A DNA stretch of 64,000 nucleotides from Paucimonas sp. (lineage in GTDB: Bacteria > Pseudomonadota > Gammaproteobacteria > Pseudomonadales > Pseudomonadaceae). The notes under the pieces were generated by a model. That model saw nothing but the letters and a program-made list of their open reading frames with translations, was not told where the DNA came from and ran no database searches. How positions within the stretch are numbered: the first letter of the stretch is position 1; every line of letters starts with the position of its first letter. Of the stretch, positions 26,360 through 33,670 are shown in pieces. The translations under genes were made by a program, and so were the position numbers. Location: assembly GCA_031253995.1 (NCBI GenBank), contig JAIRVG010000045.1, forward strand, positions 1 through 64,000. The letters run 5' to 3'.

Positions 26360-26433
26360 TGAAAACAAGCAAGGATTATTCCGTAAATAATGTGACCCGT
26401 CAGTGTCAGCGTTGACCCGACGCACAGTGATGT

Positions 26434-26464
26434 TTGCTCGCGCCGCGTGGGTCCGGGCTAGAAT
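26434..26464 (+). promoter_or_regulatory. candidate MerR-type promoter (19-bp spacer)
   Basis: TTGCTC (26434-26439) and TAGAAT (26459-26464) are separated by 19 bp, the long spacing typical of promoters controlled by MerR-family regulators. It lies 37 bp before the MerR-family start at 26502, which would fit autoregulation. Confidence 0.4.
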
Positions 26465-26501
26465 GGTCATCCGTTTCCTACAATCTGCGGCGTGTCAGGC
26501 G

Positions 26502-27452
26502 ATGATCGAGCTTTCCCCGGCGTCACTCAGTGAACGCGGTCTGGACCACGAGGAGCTGTTTCCCATCCGTGAGGTGTCGCGGTTGACGGGCATCAACCCC
26601 GTCACCCTGCGCGCCTGGGAGCGTCGTTACGGGCTGATCCAGCCGACACGCACCGAAAGTGGGCACCGCTTGTACTCCCGCGCCGATATCGACGAAGTCC
26701 GCCATATCCTTGGCTGGATCGAACGCGGCGTGGCGGTGAGCAAGGTCGGCAAGATCCTCGCCCGCGACCGCGCGGCCGACAGCGTGGCTTCCGAACGTGG
26801 GCATGCCCCGGCGGCGGCTGATCACGAGCAGTGGCGCAACCCGTTGCGCCAGGCGGTGCAGGCCTTCGACGAGACCCGCCTGGAGCGGCTTTACGGCCAG
26901 GTGTTCGCCAGTTATCCCCTGACGGTGGTGTTCCAGGACATCTTCATGCCGCTGTGGCTGGAACTGCGCATGGCCCATGACGGTTTCGGCCGCGTCAGCG
27001 AATGGCTGTTCCTCGATACTTTCCTGCGGGCCCGTGCCTGGCAGCGCCTGCAACTGGCGCGGGAAGATCAGTCCAGCCGCGTGTTGCTGGCGGCCTTGCC
27101 GGAGCAGTGTCGCGAGCTGGAACTGCTGGTCTGTGCGCTGTTGCTGGGCAGCAGCGATGTCGAGGTCGCGGTGCTGGCACCCGGGCAGCCGCTGGAGGAA
27201 CTGACCCTGGTCTGCGAGCGCCGGGCGCCGGACGCGCTGGTGCTGTTTTCCAACCACGCCCCGCCGGCCGACCTGCCCAAGCGCCTGGCGCGCCTGGCCC
27301 TGGCGCTGGACTGCCCACTGCTGTTCGCCGGCGAGGCGTCGGAAATGGCCCAGGACAGCCTGGTGGGATCGCAGATCGTCTGCCTGGGCGGGGAAGGGCG
27401 GTTGATGCGGCGGCGTCTGCAGCAGTGCCTGAACGGCCACCTCGACAGCTAG
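26502..27452 (+). CDS. MerR-family regulator, class II LitR/PplR-like
   Basis: The 316-residue protein (ATG at 26502) has a MerR DNA-binding domain (about residues 19-88: FPIREVSRLTGINPVTLRAWERRYG, GHRLYSRADIDEV). A C-terminal helical plus Rossmann region of the CarH/LitR cobalamin-binding type follows. In photosensory CarH a histidine in that region ligates adenosylcobalamin. The matching segment here reads LPEQCRELELL, with arginine apparently in the histidine position, as expected for class II LitR proteins that do not use B12. In Pseudomonas putida such regulators (PplR) mediate blue-light responses together with short LOV proteins. A short LOV gene lies about 0.7 kb downstream on the other strand. 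It probably represses light-inducible genes; its targets are unknown. Confidence 0.8.
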   Translation: MIELSPASLSERGLDHEELFPIREVSRLTGINPVTLRAWERRYGLIQPTRTESGHRLYSRADIDEVRHILGWIERGVAVSKVGKILARDRAADSVASERGHAPAAADHEQWRNPLRQAVQAFDETRLERLYGQVFASYPLTVVFQDIFMPLWLELRMAHDGFGRVSEWLFLDTFLRARAWQRLQLAREDQSSRVLLAALPEQCRELELLVCALLLGSSDVEVAVLAPGQPLEELTLVCERRAPDALVLFSNHAPPADLPKRLARLALALDCPLLFAGEASEMAQDSLVGSQIVCLGGEGRLMRRRLQQCLNGHLDS

Positions 27453-28057
27453 CTGAAATGGACGTCCGGATGGGTACGACGGTGCTGTTGCAGCATGTAC
27501 TGGCGTAGCCGTTCGATCTCTTCCGGCTGGCGCTGGCTCAGCTGGTAGGCCGCCAGGCCTTCGACGGTGAGCCGTTGCAGGCTGCCGCGCAGGGCAATGG
27601 GAGCGATGCCGTCGGGGGCGAACCAGAGGTTGAAGGTCTTCGGCGCCTTGCGGCCCTCCGGCAGTTCCACCAGCACGCCCTTGAAGGAAATCTCCCGTAC
27701 CTTCAGGCCGCTGCTCAGGCCCAGCTGGTCTTCCAGCATCACCGGCCGCTCCAGGGCCAGGCGCCAGGGCCGGACCACTTCACCTTCCTCGAAGATGCTC
27801 GGCGCACCCAGTTGCAGGTGCAGGGCATGGAATTCATCTTCCACCAGCAGCAGCGGGAAACTCATCTGCTGGTTGTCCAGCCGCGCTTGCACCGTGACCT
27901 GTTCGTTGGCCACCAGGCGGGTGAGCAATTGCTGTACGTCGCGGCGGCCATTGAGGCGCAGCGTGGCGTTGGGGTCCACTCGGTTGAGCTGGGGCGAGCG
28001 GTGCACGCTCTGGATGAAGTCCAGCTCGTCCTGGGTCAGAAGGGCATCGGCTTGCAT
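27449..28057 (-). CDS. PilZ-like domain protein (degenerate)
   Basis: The 202-residue protein resembles YcgR-type two-domain proteins. An N-terminal beta-rich YcgR-N-like part (LTRLVANEQVTVQARLDNQQMSFPLLLVE) is followed by a PilZ-like barrel (LKVREISFKGVLVELPEG). Canonical PilZ domains bind cyclic di-GMP through RxxxR and D/NxSxxG. Here only REISFKG remains, and I see no clear RxxxR, so binding is doubtful. The 3' end overlaps the convergent MerR gene by 4 bp. It sits downstream of the LOV gene on the same strand (57 bp), so light sensing and this protein may be cotranscribed. Confidence 0.6.
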   Translation of the reverse strand: MQADALLTQDELDFIQSVHRSPQLNRVDPNATLRLNGRRDVQQLLTRLVANEQVTVQARLDNQQMSFPLLLVEDEFHALHLQLGAPSIFEEGEVVRPWRLALERPVMLEDQLGLSSGLKVREISFKGVLVELPEGRKAPKTFNLWFAPDGIAPIALRGSLQRLTVEGLAAYQLSQRQPEEIERLRQYMLQQHRRTHPDVHFS

Positions 28058-28114
28058 GGGAATGACTGCTGCGATATTTCCGGGTGATCGATGGACCGCG
28101 AAACGGTGCCTTTG

Positions 28115-28576
28115 TTACGACCGTTGGTCGTTTTCCAGGCGCTGGATGTGCGCCCGCGCTTCGGCCAGTTGTTGTTCCAGCTCGACCACCCGCTGTTCGG
28201 CCTCGACCTGGCGGGTGACGTCTTTCTGGATGCCGATGAAGTAAGTGAGCTGGTCGGCCTCGTTGAACACCGGGGTGATCGACAGCTCGTTCCAGAACAC
28301 GCTGCCGTCCTTGCGGTAGTTTCGCAGCACCTCGCGGCAGGGCTGGCGGCTGTCCAGCGCCTGGCGGATCCGCGCCCGGGCCGGCTGGTCGCGGTCCTCG
28401 CCCTGGAGGAAGCGGCAGTCGCGGTAGAGGATGTCGTTGGCCTCGAAGCCGCTAAGCCGCTCGAACGCCGGGTTCACGTAGATCAGGATGGTGTCTTCGT
28501 CGCCTTCCTGTTCGGCGACCACGATGCCGTCGTTGGAGGCATCGATCATGCGTTGCAGCAGTGTGGCGTTGATCAT
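28115..28576 (-). CDS. short LOV blue-light photoreceptor (SB1-LOV type)
   Basis: The 153-residue protein is a single PAS/LOV domain with a C-terminal helix. The photoactive motif DCRFLQGEDRDQ (cysteine at residue 54) is intact, as are NYRKDGSVFWNELSI and TYFIGIQKDVTRQ. It closely follows the P. putida short LOV proteins (PpSB1-LOV), which bind FMN and form a cysteinyl adduct in blue light. The C-terminal helix (EAEQRVVELEQQLAEARAH) suits dimerisation. There is no output domain, so it should signal by protein contact. I chose the ATG at 28576 because it matches the start of those homologues; an in-frame ATG at 28633 would add 19 residues rich in proline. Confidence 0.9.
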   Translation of the reverse strand: MINATLLQRMIDASNDGIVVAEQEGDEDTILIYVNPAFERLSGFEANDILYRDCRFLQGEDRDQPARARIRQALDSRQPCREVLRNYRKDGSVFWNELSITPVFNEADQLTYFIGIQKDVTRQVEAEQRVVELEQQLAEARAHIQRLENDQRS

Positions 28577-28701
28577 CGCGGGGTCCGGCGCAGGGGCGAG
28601 GGGGATGGGCGATTCTAGTGCATCCAGGGCCAAGGGATAAGGGCCTTTTGCCAGCCATCGGTGCTAGTATCCTACGCTTTTGCTCAGATACGGAATTCGT
28701 C

Positions 28702-29157
28702 ATGAAAGTGGTCATCCTGTCCGGTTCGGTCTACGGCACCGCCGAAGAAGTCGCCCGTCACGCCCAGTCCCTGCTCAAGGCCGCAGGTTTCGAAGCCTGG
28801 CATGCCGCCCGCGCCACCCTCGCCGACGTCCAGGCCTTCGCCCCCGAAGCGTTCCTGGCCGTGACCTCCACCACCGGCATGGGCGAGCTGCCGGACAGCC
28901 TGGTGCCGCTGTTCAGCGAGATCCGCGACAGCCTGCCCGCCGCCTGGCGCGGCCTGCCGGGTGCGGTGCTGGCGCTGGGTGACTCCAGCTATGGCGACAC
29001 CTTCTGTGGCGGTGGCGAGCAACTGCGCGAGCTGTTCGCCGAGCTGGGGATCAAGGAAATCCAGCCGATGCTGCGCCTGGATGCCAGCGAAACCGTGACC
29101 CCGGAAGTCGATGCCGAGCCTTGGCTGGCCGAGTTCGGCAGCGCGCTGCGCGGCTGA
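28702..29157 (+). CDS. flavodoxin (MioC-like)
   Basis: The 151-residue electron-transfer protein binds FMN. The phosphate loop is SGSVYGTAEEVARHA at about residues 7-21, and the aromatic/isoalloxazine loops are TSTTGMGELPDS and LGDSSYGDTFCGGG. GGAA lies six bases before the ATG at 28702. The gene is divergent from the LOV photoreceptor. A 7-bp hairpin (29171-29189) after the stop may be a weak transcript end. Length and motifs fit short-chain flavodoxins; the partner proteins are unknown. Confidence 0.88.
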   Translation: MKVVILSGSVYGTAEEVARHAQSLLKAAGFEAWHAARATLADVQAFAPEAFLAVTSTTGMGELPDSLVPLFSEIRDSLPAAWRGLPGAVLALGDSSYGDTFCGGGEQLRELFAELGIKEIQPMLRLDASETVTPEVDAEPWLAEFGSALRG

Positions 29158-29325
29158 TTCTCCCGGTTGTGCGCCGAGCCATTCGGCGCCTGTCCTGCAA
29201 GGTCATCAAGCTGGCTGCCAAGGAAACTTTCGCTTCGCCAACGGCTGACTATGCTCTCCGGCAGAGCACAGTGAGTGTGCCGACCGTGACCAACACTTAA
29301 AAAAACCACCAGCCGAGATCTCCCA

Positions 29326-30231
29326 ATGCCACTGGCAGAGATTCCTCTGTGCGTCTGGCGGACACGGAGCCTGGGATTCACGTTCCGCGGCCAGAGCATT
29401 CGCTACTGGACGGCAGGGCAGGGAGAGCCACTGCTTCTCATACACGGATTTCCAACCGCCAGCTGGGACTGGCATTACCTCTGGCAGCCGCTGGCCCAGC
29501 GCTTTCGCCTGATCGCCTGCGACATGCTCGGTTTCGGCGATTCCGCCAAGCCGCCGGGGCACCGCTACAGCCTGCTGGAGCAGGCTGATCTTCAGCAGGC
29601 CCTGCTGGCGCACCTGCATATCCAGGAGCCGGTGCATCTTCTTGCCCACGACTACGGCGGCAGCGTGGCCCAGGAACTGCTGGCGCGACACAACGAAGGC
29701 AGCATCGACATCGCCAGCTGCGTCTTTCTCAACGCCGGGCTGTTTCCGGAATGCCATCGCCCGCTGCTGCTCCAGCGCCTGCTGCTCAGCCGCCTCGGCT
29801 GGCTGGTGGCACGCACTTTCGATCGCGACGACCTGGTGCGCAATGTCGGGCAGATCTACGGCCCCGGCACCCAGCCCAGCGAAAGTGCGCTGGACGATTG
29901 CTGGAGCCTGATCGTGTCGAACCACGGCAACCGCATCCTGCACCGCCTGTCGGCGTATCTCACCGAGCGCCAGGCACACCGCCAGCGCTGGGTCGGTGCC
30001 CTGCAGTCGGCCCGTCTGCCGCTGCGTTTCATCAATGGCGCGGCCGACCCGCTATCCGGCGCGCACATGGTCGAACGCTACGAGGAGCTGGTGCCGGAGC
30101 CCGATACCGTGCTGCTGCACGGCATCGGCCACTATCCTCACACCGAGTCGCCGTGCCAGGTGCTCAGCCATTACCTGGACTTCCGCCACCAACCGCTGGC
30201 ATGGACCCCGCAGAAGGTCGCCTGGTCCTGA
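29326..30231 (+). CDS. alpha/beta hydrolase, haloalkane dehalogenase-like
   Basis: The 301-residue alpha/beta-hydrolase has the oxyanion region LLIHGFPTASWDWHYLW, the nucleophile elbow LLAHDYGGSVAQ (aspartate 109 as nucleophile), the acid region NGAADPLSG and the catalytic histidine at GIGHYPH (269). An aspartate nucleophile places it with haloalkane dehalogenases and epoxide hydrolases rather than esterases. The natural substrate cannot be read from sequence. It has no operon partner; an SDR gene follows 109 bp downstream on the same strand. Confidence 0.8.
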   Translation: MPLAEIPLCVWRTRSLGFTFRGQSIRYWTAGQGEPLLLIHGFPTASWDWHYLWQPLAQRFRLIACDMLGFGDSAKPPGHRYSLLEQADLQQALLAHLHIQEPVHLLAHDYGGSVAQELLARHNEGSIDIASCVFLNAGLFPECHRPLLLQRLLLSRLGWLVARTFDRDDLVRNVGQIYGPGTQPSESALDDCWSLIVSNHGNRILHRLSAYLTERQAHRQRWVGALQSARLPLRFINGAADPLSGAHMVERYEELVPEPDTVLLHGIGHYPHTESPCQVLSHYLDFRHQPLAWTPQKVAWS

Positions 30232-30340
30232 CCCAAGCGTCACTTATCACCTGCCATTCAGCGCCCGCCCGGTTCGTTGTCCGGGGCCGGGCGCTGGTCG
30301 ACACTGACTGTTCCGTTCCCTGTTCAGTTGGAGTTGAGCC

Positions 30341-31255
30341 ATGACCGATTCGGTGCGCCTGGAAGATAGAGTGGTGATCGTCACGGGGGCTGGCGGCGGC
30401 CTTGGCTGGGCCCATGCCCTGTTGTTCGCCCGCCATGGGGCGAAGGTGGTGGTCAACGACCTGGGCGGCTCGACCCACGGCGAAGGCGCCAATGCCTCGG
30501 CGGCCGACCGCGTGGTCGCGGAAATCCGCGAGGCCGGCGGCCAGGCCGTGGCCAACCATGATTCGGTGACCGACGGCCAGCGCATCGTCGAACAGGCGCT
30601 GGACAGCTTCGGCCGGGTCGACGTGGTGGTGAACAACGCCGGCATCCTGCGCGACAAGACCTTCCACAAGATGGAAGACCCGGACTGGGACCTGGTCTAC
30701 AAGGTCCATGTCGAGGGCGCCTACAAGGTGACCCGCGCCGCCTGGCCGCACCTGCGCGAACAGAACTGGGGGCGGGTGATCTTCACCTCGTCGACCTCGG
30801 GCATCTACGGCAACTTCGGCCAGGCCAACTACGGCATGGCCAAGCTCGGCCTGTACGGCCTGACCCGGACCCTGGCCCTGGAAGGGCGCAAGAGCGGCGT
30901 GCTGGTCAACGCCATCGCCCCGACCGGCGGTACGCGGATGACCGAAGGGCTGATTCCGCCGCAGGTCTTCGAGCAGCTCAAGCCCGAACTGATCAGCCCG
31001 CTGGTGGTGTACCTGGGCAGCGAGCAATGCCAGGACAGCGGCAATCTCTACGAGGTCGGCGGCGGCTGGATCGGCCAGGTGCGCTGGGAGCGCAGCCTGG
31101 GGGTTGGCTTCGATCCGCAGGGTGGCTTCAGCGTCGAGGAAGTGGCGGCCAACTGGGGCCGGATCGGCGATTTCGAGGGCGCGGTGCATCCGCAGGACAG
31201 CCTGCAGGCGCTGCAGCAGATGATGGCCAACCTGCAGAAGTTCGCCCGGGGCTGA
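30341..31255 (+). CDS. SDR dehydrogenase, multifunctional-enzyme type
   Basis: The 304-residue short-chain dehydrogenase has VTGAGGGLGWAHALLFARHG (NAD(P)-binding), NNAGILRD, the serine region FTSSTSG and catalytic YGMAKLG. The extended C-terminus and the N-terminal NDLGGSTHGEG match the (3R)-hydroxyacyl-CoA dehydrogenase unit of peroxisomal multifunctional enzyme type 2 and its bacterial relatives. A role in oxidising a 3-hydroxyacyl-CoA is likely, but the pathway is not indicated by neighbours. Confidence 0.82.
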   Translation: MTDSVRLEDRVVIVTGAGGGLGWAHALLFARHGAKVVVNDLGGSTHGEGANASAADRVVAEIREAGGQAVANHDSVTDGQRIVEQALDSFGRVDVVVNNAGILRDKTFHKMEDPDWDLVYKVHVEGAYKVTRAAWPHLREQNWGRVIFTSSTSGIYGNFGQANYGMAKLGLYGLTRTLALEGRKSGVLVNAIAPTGGTRMTEGLIPPQVFEQLKPELISPLVVYLGSEQCQDSGNLYEVGGGWIGQVRWERSLGVGFDPQGGFSVEEVAANWGRIGDFEGAVHPQDSLQALQQMMANLQKFARG

Positions 31256-31314
31256 GTTCGCCCGTGCCCTGTCGTCTACGCTGGAAGGCTTTGATCGCGA
31301 CAGGAGTGCGAAGC

Positions 31315-31653
31315 ATGTATGAATCGAAGAACGAAGATGTCCTTTCCGCCGAAGCCTTTCGCAGTCGCCTGCTGCTGCATGCGCTGGGGGCTGCGTTGCT
31401 GCTGGTGGGCTCGATCCTGATCGGCGTGGCCGGGCATCTGTACTTCGAGGACGGGGTGGAGTGGTATGACGCCGCGTTCAACGCCACCTTGCTGATCGGC
31501 GGGATGGGGCCGGTGGATCTGCCGCAGACCCACGGCGGCAAGCTGTTCTTCGCGGTGTACGGGCTGTATGTGGGGCTGGTGTTCGTTGCCAGTATCGGGC
31601 TGATCCTGGCGCCGGTGGCGCATCGGTTGTTGCACCGGTTTCATTGCGATTGA
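31315..31653 (+). CDS. two-TM membrane protein with ion-channel-like pore
   Basis: The 112-residue protein begins at ATG 31315 with CAGGAG eight bases upstream. It has a membrane helix at about residues 18-42, then WYDAAFNATLLIGGMGPVDL and a second helix GKLFFAVYGLYVGLVFVASI. The order helix, re-entrant loop, helix with a GGMG where potassium channels carry GYG, followed by GKLF, resembles the pore module of two-TM channels. The filter is not canonical, so channel function is a guess. A longer frame from 31027 only reads through the preceding gene. Confidence 0.65.
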   Translation: MYESKNEDVLSAEAFRSRLLLHALGAALLLVGSILIGVAGHLYFEDGVEWYDAAFNATLLIGGMGPVDLPQTHGGKLFFAVYGLYVGLVFVASIGLILAPVAHRLLHRFHCD

Positions 31654-31697
31654 AGCAGCTGCAAGTTTCAAGCTTCAAGCGGCAAGAAGGAGGTTGA

Positions 31698-32612
31698 TCA
31701 GTAGTTGAAGTCGTGGCCCAACTCCTTCTGCATCCACTCCAGAAAGCGCCTGACCCTCGGAAAGTTCGAATGCGCGCGGGGAAACACCAGGTGGTGTGCC
31801 GTGATCGGTGCGCTCAAGGCTGGTGCGACCTCGACCAGGTCGCCGCGCGCGAGGTAGTCCCGCGCAAGCAAGGTGCTTTCAAGGGCAAACCCCAGCCCGT
31901 GGTTGGCGGCCTCCAGCGTCATGTAGGAACGGTCGAAACTGAGGGTATAGGGCTTTTCCGGGCGTGACACACCGTGCTGGGCGAACAGTTGCGGCCACTT
32001 GATCAAGGTCGCTTCGGACAGGATCAGCTGGCTGTCCAGCAAGTCCGCTGCGGTGCTGACCGGGCGCTTTTCCAGCAGCCTGGGCGAGGCCATGACGGCA
32101 ATCCGCTCATTGGGGATGGTGCGCACTTCGTAGCTGGGCCAGTTGGGCATGCCGTGGCGGATGTCCACGTCGATCTTGTCGCGGCTGAAATGCAGCGACT
32201 CGTAGGAACACGACAGGTTGAGCTGGATATCCGGGTGGCTCTCCCGAAACTGCTCCAGCCGCGGCATCAGCCACAGCAGCCCGAAGCTGGGCGAGGAGTG
32301 CAGCCGCAGGCAATCGAGGCTGACGTCGCTGGTGGCGCGCTCGGTCGCCACGGCCAGGCTGTGCAGGATGCCGGATACCTCGGCCAGGTACTGCTCGCCC
32401 ACCGGGGTCAGGTTCACGCCCCGGGCGGTGCGAAAGAACAGCTGCCGTCCAATCATGGCCTCCAGCTTGGCCAACTGGTGGCTCACCGCTGAGGGTGTCA
32501 GGTCCAGCACTTCAGCTGCGCGCGCCACATTGCCGAAGCGCGCCGTCTGCTCGAAGGCCTGAATCGCTTTCAGGGGTGGCAAGACAACTGGAGCGTCGTC
32601 GGCTGATCGCAT
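31698..32612 (-). CDS. LysR-family regulator (GcvA-like)
   Basis: The 304-residue LysR regulator has its winged helix at residues 12-71 (LKAIQAFEQTARFGNVARAAEVLDLTPSAVSHQL) and a periplasmic-binding-like effector domain. It is divergent from an SDR-MFS-transketolase operon, with a 25-bp perfect palindrome at 32686-32710 between them. It should control that operon, probably with a sugar- or polyol-derived inducer; the inducer is not known. Confidence 0.88.
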   Translation of the reverse strand: MRSADDAPVVLPPLKAIQAFEQTARFGNVARAAEVLDLTPSAVSHQLAKLEAMIGRQLFFRTARGVNLTPVGEQYLAEVSGILHSLAVATERATSDVSLDCLRLHSSPSFGLLWLMPRLEQFRESHPDIQLNLSCSYESLHFSRDKIDVDIRHGMPNWPSYEVRTIPNERIAVMASPRLLEKRPVSTAADLLDSQLILSEATLIKWPQLFAQHGVSRPEKPYTLSFDRSYMTLEAANHGLGFALESTLLARDYLARGDLVEVAPALSAPITAHHLVFPRAHSNFPRVRRFLEWMQKELGHDFNY

Positions 32613-32685
32613 GATGATGTGTGCTCCGCTGGAAATTGCATGAATCGGGCTTTTCGCTATTCAACCAAGCAAATGCCGTGATGAC

Positions 32686-32710
32686 GAGTGCTGAATTTAA
32701 TTCAGCACTC
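32686..32710. promoter_or_regulatory. 25-bp palindrome, LysR operator candidate
   Basis: GAGTGCTGAATT (32686-32697), one central T, then its exact complement (32699-32710) form a perfect palindrome in the divergent region between the LysR gene and the SDR operon. Symmetry, AT-rich centre and position fit a LysR-type recognition site. Confidence 0.65.
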
Positions 32711-32821
32711 AGTGAAGGTTGCGTTATTGCTCAGGCGGGGGCGGGAGATCACTCTGGGTCATCGGTTCGTTACGACCGACCCCACGAAGACACCCAAATA
32801 AAAACAAAAGAGGTAACCCCC

Positions 32822-33571
32822 ATGCTGCTCCAAGGCAAAGTCGCGATCATCACCGGTGCCGCCTCCGCGCGTGGTATTGGCCGCGCCACGGCAACCACCT
32901 TCGCGCAACAGGGCGCGCACGTCGTGATCCTCGACCTGGATGCGTCCGCTGCCCGCGATGCCGCCGCCTCGCTCGGCGAAGGCCACCTGGGACTGGCCGC
33001 CAATGTGGCCGATGAAACGCAAGTTCAGCAGGCCGTTGCACAGGTCATCGAGCACTTCGGTCGCATCGATGTGCTGGTCAACAACGCCGGCATCACCCAA
33101 CCCCTGAAGACCCTGGACATCCGCCCCGGCGACTACGACAAGGTGCTGGACGTGAGCCTGCGCGGCACCTTGCTCATGTCGCAGGCGGTCATCCCGCTGA
33201 TGCGCCAGCAGGCCGGTGGCAGCATCGTGTGCATGTCCTCGGTGTCTGCCCAGCGCGGTGGCGGTATTTTCGGCGGCCCGCACTACAGCGCTGCCAAAGC
33301 CGGCGTGCTGGGCCTCGCCAAGGCCATGGCCCGGGAACTGGGCCCGGACAAGGTGCGCGTCAACTCCATCGCCCCCGGCCTGATCCACACCGACATCACC
33401 GGCGGCCTGATGCAGGACGAGCGTCGCCACGCGATCATCGAGGGCATCCCTCTGGGCCGTCTGGGCGAGGCCCAGGATGTTGCCAACGCGGCGCTGTTCC
33501 TGGCCAGCGACCTATCCTCTTACCTGACCGGCATCACCCTGGATGTGAACGGCGGCATGCTGATTCACTAA
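32822..33571 (+). CDS. SDR family oxidoreductase (FabG-like)
   Basis: The 249-residue short-chain dehydrogenase starts at ATG 32822; the longer frame from 32621 reads through the operator. It carries ITGAASARGIGRATA, NNAGITQP, the catalytic serine region MSSVSA and YSAAKAG, and ends LDVNGGMLIH. Classical SDRs with this profile oxidise sugar alcohols or hydroxy acids. As the first gene of an operon with an MFS permease and a split transketolase, it may oxidise an imported polyol to a ketose. Confidence 0.82.
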   Translation: MLLQGKVAIITGAASARGIGRATATTFAQQGAHVVILDLDASAARDAAASLGEGHLGLAANVADETQVQQAVAQVIEHFGRIDVLVNNAGITQPLKTLDIRPGDYDKVLDVSLRGTLLMSQAVIPLMRQQAGGSIVCMSSVSAQRGGGIFGGPHYSAAKAGVLGLAKAMARELGPDKVRVNSIAPGLIHTDITGGLMQDERRHAIIEGIPLGRLGEAQDVANAALFLASDLSSYLTGITLDVNGGMLIH

Positions 33572-33670
33572 ATCCCCTCAAGCGGGCCTGCAAGGCCCTG
33601 CGGTTCTGGATCGATGATGCAGCCAGGCTTCACGGCCTAGCGGTCAATAAAAACAAGAGATCGGACCATC

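Noticed and set aside
31656..31690. Short AAGTTTCAAGCTTCAAG repeat between two genes
   Set aside because: It resembles a common low-complexity intergenic repeat of pseudomonads; it is too short and irregular to call as an element.
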